A stretch of 16,262 nt of DNA from Prolixibacteraceae bacterium. GTDB taxonomy: Bacteria; Bacteroidota; Bacteroidia; Bacteroidales; Prolixibacteraceae. Below, in pieces: positions 13,032 through 16,262 of this stretch. Numbering within the stretch: position 1 is the stretch's first letter; each line of letters begins with the position of its first letter. The stretch spans positions 1-16,262 of the forward strand of contig DMSQ01000079.1 of assembly GCA_003457135.1 (NCBI GenBank), in the 5' to 3' direction. Under the pieces are notes generated by a model. It saw only the letters and a program-made list of their open reading frames with translations. It did no database searches and had not been told where the DNA came from. The translations under genes and the position numbers were made by a program.

Positions 13032-14171
13032 ATGGCAACAAAGACAATAGTTATTGATGGTACGATCGGCCAGTACTCCTTTTCCAAACAATTCATGCGC
13101 AATGAACTGTCCGGACAATCCAAAAATCCGGTTCTCATCAAAATTTCAAGTCTGGGTGGTTCGGTAGATGATGCCCTGAACATTTACGACCAATTTATTG
13201 AGCACGGTAATGTGACGGCAGAGCTTTCCGCTTTTGTTGCCAGTTCTGCCACACTGATTTCCTTGGGTGCCAAAACAGTCCGGATGAATGAAAATTCATT
13301 TTACCTGATTCACAAAGCCATGAACTGGGTAGATGAATGGGGCAGCATGAACGAGGACGAAATTGATGCCCTTATCCCCAAACTCGAAACCCAGAAACAG
13401 CAGCTTGCAAAAGTCACCCTGCAGCTTGCCAAAATGTATGTGAAAAAGACTGGTAAAACCCTGGACGAAATCATCAGCCTGATGAAACAACAAATCTGGC
13501 TGACAGCAGAGGAAGCTAAAAACTGGGGGTTTGTTGACGAAGTATTTGTTCCGGAGGTGGCTGTCAACTACCTTGAAAACCTGCAGATGGTCGCCATAAT
13601 CAACTCCAGCGGTTATCCTGATCCACCGCGACAACAATCACAACAATCACAACCAGTCATTCAGGTCGATGAAGAATCTATCATTGACAGAATCCTGAAT
13701 CGGATTTTGAATCACAAGAAAAATGTTACACCTAAAAATAAAACCGAAATGAAAACACAATTCCTTAATGTCAACCAGGTGCTTACTGTGGAGAGTTTGG
13801 AATCAACCGCCGAGGGCGTGTTTCTCAATGAAACGCAGCTCGAAGTCCTAGAAAACAGGTTGGCCTTGGATCAGCAAATTATTGCCGAGCGAGACACAGC
13901 CAACACTGCCCGTGATGCAGCTATTGCCGAGCGGGACACCGCTAACGCCAACCTAATGAATGCCATTGATCCATTCAATGCCATTGATGCATCGATTGCC
14001 AGTGCTGAAACGCCGGAAGCCAAAGTTCTGGCTATCCGTGCACTTCTCTCTAAAAAGCCCGCTACCCAACCTGCCGGAAACATGAGCAAAGGCGATCCGG
14101 TCTCTGATGGAGTAGAATGGGATGTGATTAACAATCTCGAACACAACAAAAAGGTTGACCAAAACTCTTAA
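13032..14171 (+). CDS. Prohead (ClpP-like, S14) protease fused to a scaffold-like domain
   Basis: A head-maturation protease that would cut the scaffold and capsid proteins during capsid assembly. I use the ATG at 13032 (379 aa); a TTG at 13011 extends it by only 7 residues. Residues 1-180 are the ClpP-like fold: ISSLGGSVDDALNIYDQF is the oxyanion region, Ser71 in FVASSATLIS the nucleophile, His94 in SFYLIHKA and Asp169 in WGFVDEVF the rest of the triad. A Gln/Ser/Pro linker (about 197-213) leads to a C-terminal region (240-379) with a coiled coil containing the repeated IAERDTA units, which fits a scaffold. An internal in-frame ATG at 13749 (MKTQFLNVNQV) could yield a separate 140-aa scaffold, as lambda C gives Nu3. 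The major capsid gene begins 12 bases downstream. Confidence 0.92.
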   Translation: MATKTIVIDGTIGQYSFSKQFMRNELSGQSKNPVLIKISSLGGSVDDALNIYDQFIEHGNVTAELSAFVASSATLISLGAKTVRMNENSFYLIHKAMNWVDEWGSMNEDEIDALIPKLETQKQQLAKVTLQLAKMYVKKTGKTLDEIISLMKQQIWLTAEEAKNWGFVDEVFVPEVAVNYLENLQMVAIINSSGYPDPPRQQSQQSQPVIQVDEESIIDRILNRILNHKKNVTPKNKTEMKTQFLNVNQVLTVESLESTAEGVFLNETQLEVLENRLALDQQIIAERDTANTARDAAIAERDTANANLMNAIDPFNAIDASIASAETPEAKVLAIRALLSKKPATQPAGNMSKGDPVSDGVEWDVINNLEHNKKVDQNS

Positions 14172-14183
14172 TTTTTTATAATC

Positions 14184-15149
14184 ATGTCAATAACCACAGC
14201 TGCAATTATTTCAGAGTATGGAGCTTTTTACCAGGATGCCGGACAGAACAAAAAGCGCATCCTTTCCATGCTTTCTCAAGGTCGCCAGATTACGACTCTA
14301 GCAACCCCTATCAAAACGGATGATACGATCTTCCGTTTAGCCAACGCCACCTTCCGTACCCTGGTGCAACCTTTTCAAAAAGCTTTCACCCAAAAAGGAG
14401 GGGTAAATATTGTTCCGAATGAAATCCGGGTGTTCCGGTTCAAGATTGACGATGAATTTATGCCCGATGAGCTCTATGCCACCTGGTTTGGTTTCTTAAC
14501 AGCCAAACAGGTTGACCGTAAAGAATGGCCGTTCGTGAAATGGCTCATCGAAGTATATTACAACCGTCAGATTGATCAGGACATGGAGTTGAACGAATAC
14601 TACAAGGGTGTTTATGCCGCTCCTGCTGCCGGAACTGCCGGAGCTGATGGTACCGGGATGAACGGGCTGAAAAAACTCCTTCAGGATGGAGTGGATGCTG
14701 AAACGATCAATACCATCAATATTGGTCCATTGGATAAAGATCAGATTTTTGACCAAGTGGAAGAATTCACCGATAAGATCGCTGAAGTTTACCAAGGGAT
14801 TCAGATGGATATTTGCATGAGCCAGTACTGGTGTAAAAAATACCTTCAGGATAAACGTGCACAAGGTTTTTATCAGAACAAATCGGATCAGGACATCAAT
14901 ACAGGTATTGATTTCACCCCCATGAAGATTAAAGGTCTGGCCTCCATGGTTGAAACGAATGACCTTTTCTGCACTCCGTCAGAAAACTTCCTGCATATTT
15001 CGCCAGCTACTATTACAAAAAACACTTTCAAGCTGGAAGAATCCAAGCGCTCCGTAGCTGTTTTGGGTGACTGGGCTGAAGGTTTGGGATTCGGAATCAA
15101 TCAGGCTGTCTGGACGAATATTCCAAAAACTATTGTTCCTGGTCCGTAA
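14184..15149 (+). CDS. Major capsid protein (HK97-fold type, inferred)
   Basis: A 321-aa protein directly after the protease-scaffold gene, the usual place of the major capsid protein. It is soluble and lacks signal or membrane segments. The N-terminus is helical (MSITTAAIISEYGAFYQDAG), the centre has a Gly/Ala-rich loop (YAAPAAGTAGADGTG), and the end (SENFLHISPATIT, KRSVAVLGDWAEGLGFGIN) looks like a capsid P-domain closing segment. Its length suits a small Bacteroidota-phage capsid protein. The family call rests on position and general pattern, not on a clear signature. A stable hairpin follows 8 bases after the stop and may protect or separate this abundant message. Confidence 0.8.
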   Translation: MSITTAAIISEYGAFYQDAGQNKKRILSMLSQGRQITTLATPIKTDDTIFRLANATFRTLVQPFQKAFTQKGGVNIVPNEIRVFRFKIDDEFMPDELYATWFGFLTAKQVDRKEWPFVKWLIEVYYNRQIDQDMELNEYYKGVYAAPAAGTAGADGTGMNGLKKLLQDGVDAETINTINIGPLDKDQIFDQVEEFTDKIAEVYQGIQMDICMSQYWCKKYLQDKRAQGFYQNKSDQDINTGIDFTPMKIKGLASMVETNDLFCTPSENFLHISPATITKNTFKLEESKRSVAVLGDWAEGLGFGINQAVWTNIPKTIVPGP

Positions 15150-15156
15150 TTTTCTT

Positions 15157-15190
15157 GAAACCGTTGGTGTTAAAAACCCAACGGTTTCAT
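15157..15190 (+). terminator. Hairpin between the capsid and tail genes
   Basis: GAAACCGTTGG (15157-15167) and CCAACGGTTTC (15178-15188) form a perfect 11-bp stem with a 10-base loop. Only ATTTCA follows, so it is likely a partial terminator or RNA-stabilising hairpin that keeps capsid mRNA high relative to the genes downstream. Confidence 0.65.
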
Positions 15191-15214
15191 TTCACGATTT
15201 AAAAATTATCAAAA

Positions 15215-15766
15215 ATGTTAGAATTTACAGACATCAATAAAAGTTTGCCCAACGGTCAGAACATGGGTGGACTGACCCAGGAAATCTACTTCGGTTTTCA
15301 TGTCGATGTGTTGACCTGGCCAACTGCTCCGGTTGCTCCGGCAACTCTTGCCGCTGCTGCCATGTTAACGGGTGAACTGATCATGAAACCGGGAAAGAAG
15401 CTGTTCAAAATGTACATCACCGATGATACCGGGGAATTTTTGATCGAACCTGTTGGCGAACTGGATGGCAAATCATTCGTAACCCATCTGACTGTTTTTC
15501 ATCCAGGACTGAAAGATACCTTGTTTGGCTTTATCAATGCTGCCAAAAACGACAACCTGGTATTTGTAGTGCAGGATAGCGATGGTCAGAAATACCTGAT
15601 GGGTGATAAACTACGGCCAGCCATTTATGCAGGTTCTCCGGATGGGTTTGGTACCGGAAAGGAAACAGCAGCCCGCAAAGGTATCTCGATGGAATTTACG
15701 TACAAGACTCCAAACTTGTATATCTATCCCGGGAATATTCCTTTGACTGAAGCATTACCAGGATAA
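15215..15766 (+). CDS. Probable major tail (tube) protein
   Basis: A 183-aa soluble protein following the capsid gene. It is strand-rich with a loop pattern typical of tail tube proteins: MKPGKKLFKMYITDDTGEFL, IEPVGELDGKSFVTHLTVFH, then NLVFVVQDSDGQKYLMGDKL and a final RKGISMEFTYKT strand. Tail tube proteins of Bacteroidota phages share the DDxGxF...HPG...FVVxDxDGxKYxxG type of layout as I remember it, but I cannot confirm with a search; a head-decoration or head-tail connector protein is the alternative. The ATG at 15215 follows AAAAATTATCAAAA, A-rich as at other starts here. The next gene starts 5 bases after its stop. Confidence 0.65.
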   Translation: MLEFTDINKSLPNGQNMGGLTQEIYFGFHVDVLTWPTAPVAPATLAAAAMLTGELIMKPGKKLFKMYITDDTGEFLIEPVGELDGKSFVTHLTVFHPGLKDTLFGFINAAKNDNLVFVVQDSDGQKYLMGDKLRPAIYAGSPDGFGTGKETAARKGISMEFTYKTPNLYIYPGNIPLTEALPG

Positions 15767-15771
15767 TCCGG

Positions 15772-16017
15772 ATGTGGATCAAATACTTTAACTTTATAAA
15801 ACTTCGCCGTGGACGGGTCATAGTGCCCATCCACGGCGAAATTGATTTCAGCAGTGATGACATACCTATTGAAATCTGCAAAGAACTTTATGAGAAGGGT
15901 TTTCCTTATCTGGAATTAACTGAGTTGGGGAAAAATGAATTGTATGGAATTGCCAAAAAACCAACATTAACAAAGCAACAAACACAACTAAAAAGAAAAA
16001 AGCTCTCAATGAATTAA
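15772..16017 (+). CDS. Small phage protein of unknown function
   Basis: An 81-aa protein five bases after the tail gene, so co-translated. Residues 1-20 (MWIKYFNFIKLRRGRVIVPI) are basic and partly hydrophobic; then come an acidic stretch (FSSDDIPIEICKELYEKGFP) and a Lys/Thr/Gln-rich tail (LTKQQTQLKRKK). It has no recognisable domain. By place it may be a small tail or chaperone-type protein. A 15-bp hairpin (15803-15840) occurs in its first third. Confidence 0.65.
   Translation: MWIKYFNFIKLRRGRVIVPIHGEIDFSSDDIPIEICKELYEKGFPYLELTELGKNELYGIAKKPTLTKQQTQLKRKKLSMN
15803..15840 (+). repeat. Long hairpin within the 81-aa gene
   Basis: TTCGCCGTGGACGGG (15803-15817) pairs with CCCATCCACGGCGAA (15826-15840), with one C-A mismatch, around the loop TCATAGTG. 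No T-run follows. It lies about 30 bases after the start codon and could influence translation or RNA stability. Confidence 0.65.
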
Positions 16018-16148
16018 CTTAATTTTAGGGAAACATTAAATACAACCTAAGACGTTGTATCCAATGCTAAGTCAGTAACTGAAAAGTTTATCACTAAAAA
16101 CAAACTTTGCAATGGACATTCTTGTCAAGAGCATGGAAGAACTCATAA
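16018..16148. other. Non-coding stretch after the 81-aa gene
   Basis: All frames are closed by stops, apart from a 20-aa frame at 16112-16174 (MDILVKSMEELISELQKLLQ) that is too short to trust. A 7-bp inverted repeat ATACAAC/GTTGTAT sits at 16040-16060. Confidence 0.4.
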
Positions 16149-16262
16149 GCGAGTTGCAGAAATTACTTCAATAGAATAATTGTTAAAGGCTTTAAAGAAA
16201 AAGAGAAAGTAGAGGTTATCATTGCCAATAAAGAACTTCTCTTTCAGAATGAAGAGAAAGAA
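16149..16262 (+). pseudogene. Start-less fragment similar to sensor-kinase N-terminal repeat
   Basis: The frame from 16149 to the window end reads GFKEKEKVEVIIANKELLFQ followed by NEEKE. I recognise IANKELxFQNEEKE as a common repeat unit in Bacteroidota hybrid histidine kinases with PAS domains. No ATG, GTG or TTG lies in frame between the TAA at 16146 and the fragment, so it is a 5'-truncated gene, a decayed remnant, or a coding frame broken by an indel. If a kinase gene starts here it is cut by the window edge. Its presence right after tail genes is unexpected in a phage. Confidence 0.45.

Noticed and set aside
13626..13655. CAACAATCA micro-repeat
   Set aside because: It encodes the Gln/Ser linker of the protease and is ordinary low-complexity coding DNA, not a CRISPR or iteron.
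16112..16174. 20-aa frame before the window end
   Set aside because: Too short and without context; likely chance.
1..16262. CRISPR arrays, insertion sequences and known anti-phage defence genes
   Set aside because: No regularly spaced repeats, transposase motifs or recognisable defence domains were found.

Overview
The window looks like a Bacteroidota chromosome (Bacteroidales/Marinilabiliales-like; genus not determinable) carrying the left part of a temperate tailed-phage genome. The evidence is A-rich start regions with little Shine-Dalgarno signal, several copies of the Bacteroidota -7 box TAnnTTTG, a Bacteroidota-type pyruvate kinase (NTAH instead of NFSH), and a lipoprotein with the Bacteroidota surface-export signal CKKDE.

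Layout. (1) 1-2066 is host DNA: pyruvate kinase, a 466-bp gap with an orphan terminator, then tRNA-Pro(CGG) and its terminator. (2) 2241-4351 is the lysogeny module. A tyrosine integrase lies just downstream of the tRNA, convergent with a CI/LexA-like repressor (HTH plus S24 self-cleavage domain) whose promoter faces the early promoter. (3) 4366-9794 is a rightward early/replication operon: two small unknowns, an HTH protein, a P22_AR_N antirepressor-like protein, a CxxCxGxG zinc-finger protein, a 934-aa primase-helicase, and a second P22_AR_N protein, ending in a terminator. (4) 9795-10272 is non-coding, with a cluster of GGTTACATTT repeats, two of them directly next to perfect -7 boxes. (5) 10273-16017 is the late region: an unknown protein, a phage gene split by a one-base frameshift, a lipoprotein cargo gene (moron), a ClpP-like prohead protease with a fused and possibly nested scaffold, the major capsid protein, a probable major tail protein and a small unknown. 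(6) 16018-16262 is largely non-coding, but the last ~110 bases encode a start-less fragment resembling the N-terminal repeat of Bacteroidota sensor kinases.

How it would work. The integrase probably inserts the element at the tRNA-Pro gene. The repressor holds the early promoter off and should cleave itself on SOS induction. The early operon then makes the primase-helicase and two antirepressor-like regulators. The GGTTACA repeats, found both before the primase start codon and between the early and late regions, are the best candidates for a phage-encoded switch or replication-origin iterons. Terminator-like hairpins lie just upstream of many phage start codons, suggesting antitermination or RNA processing.

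Limits: no terminase or portal gene is present, so the structural module is incomplete or unusually ordered. No right attachment site is visible, so the prophage, if complete, ends beyond the window.
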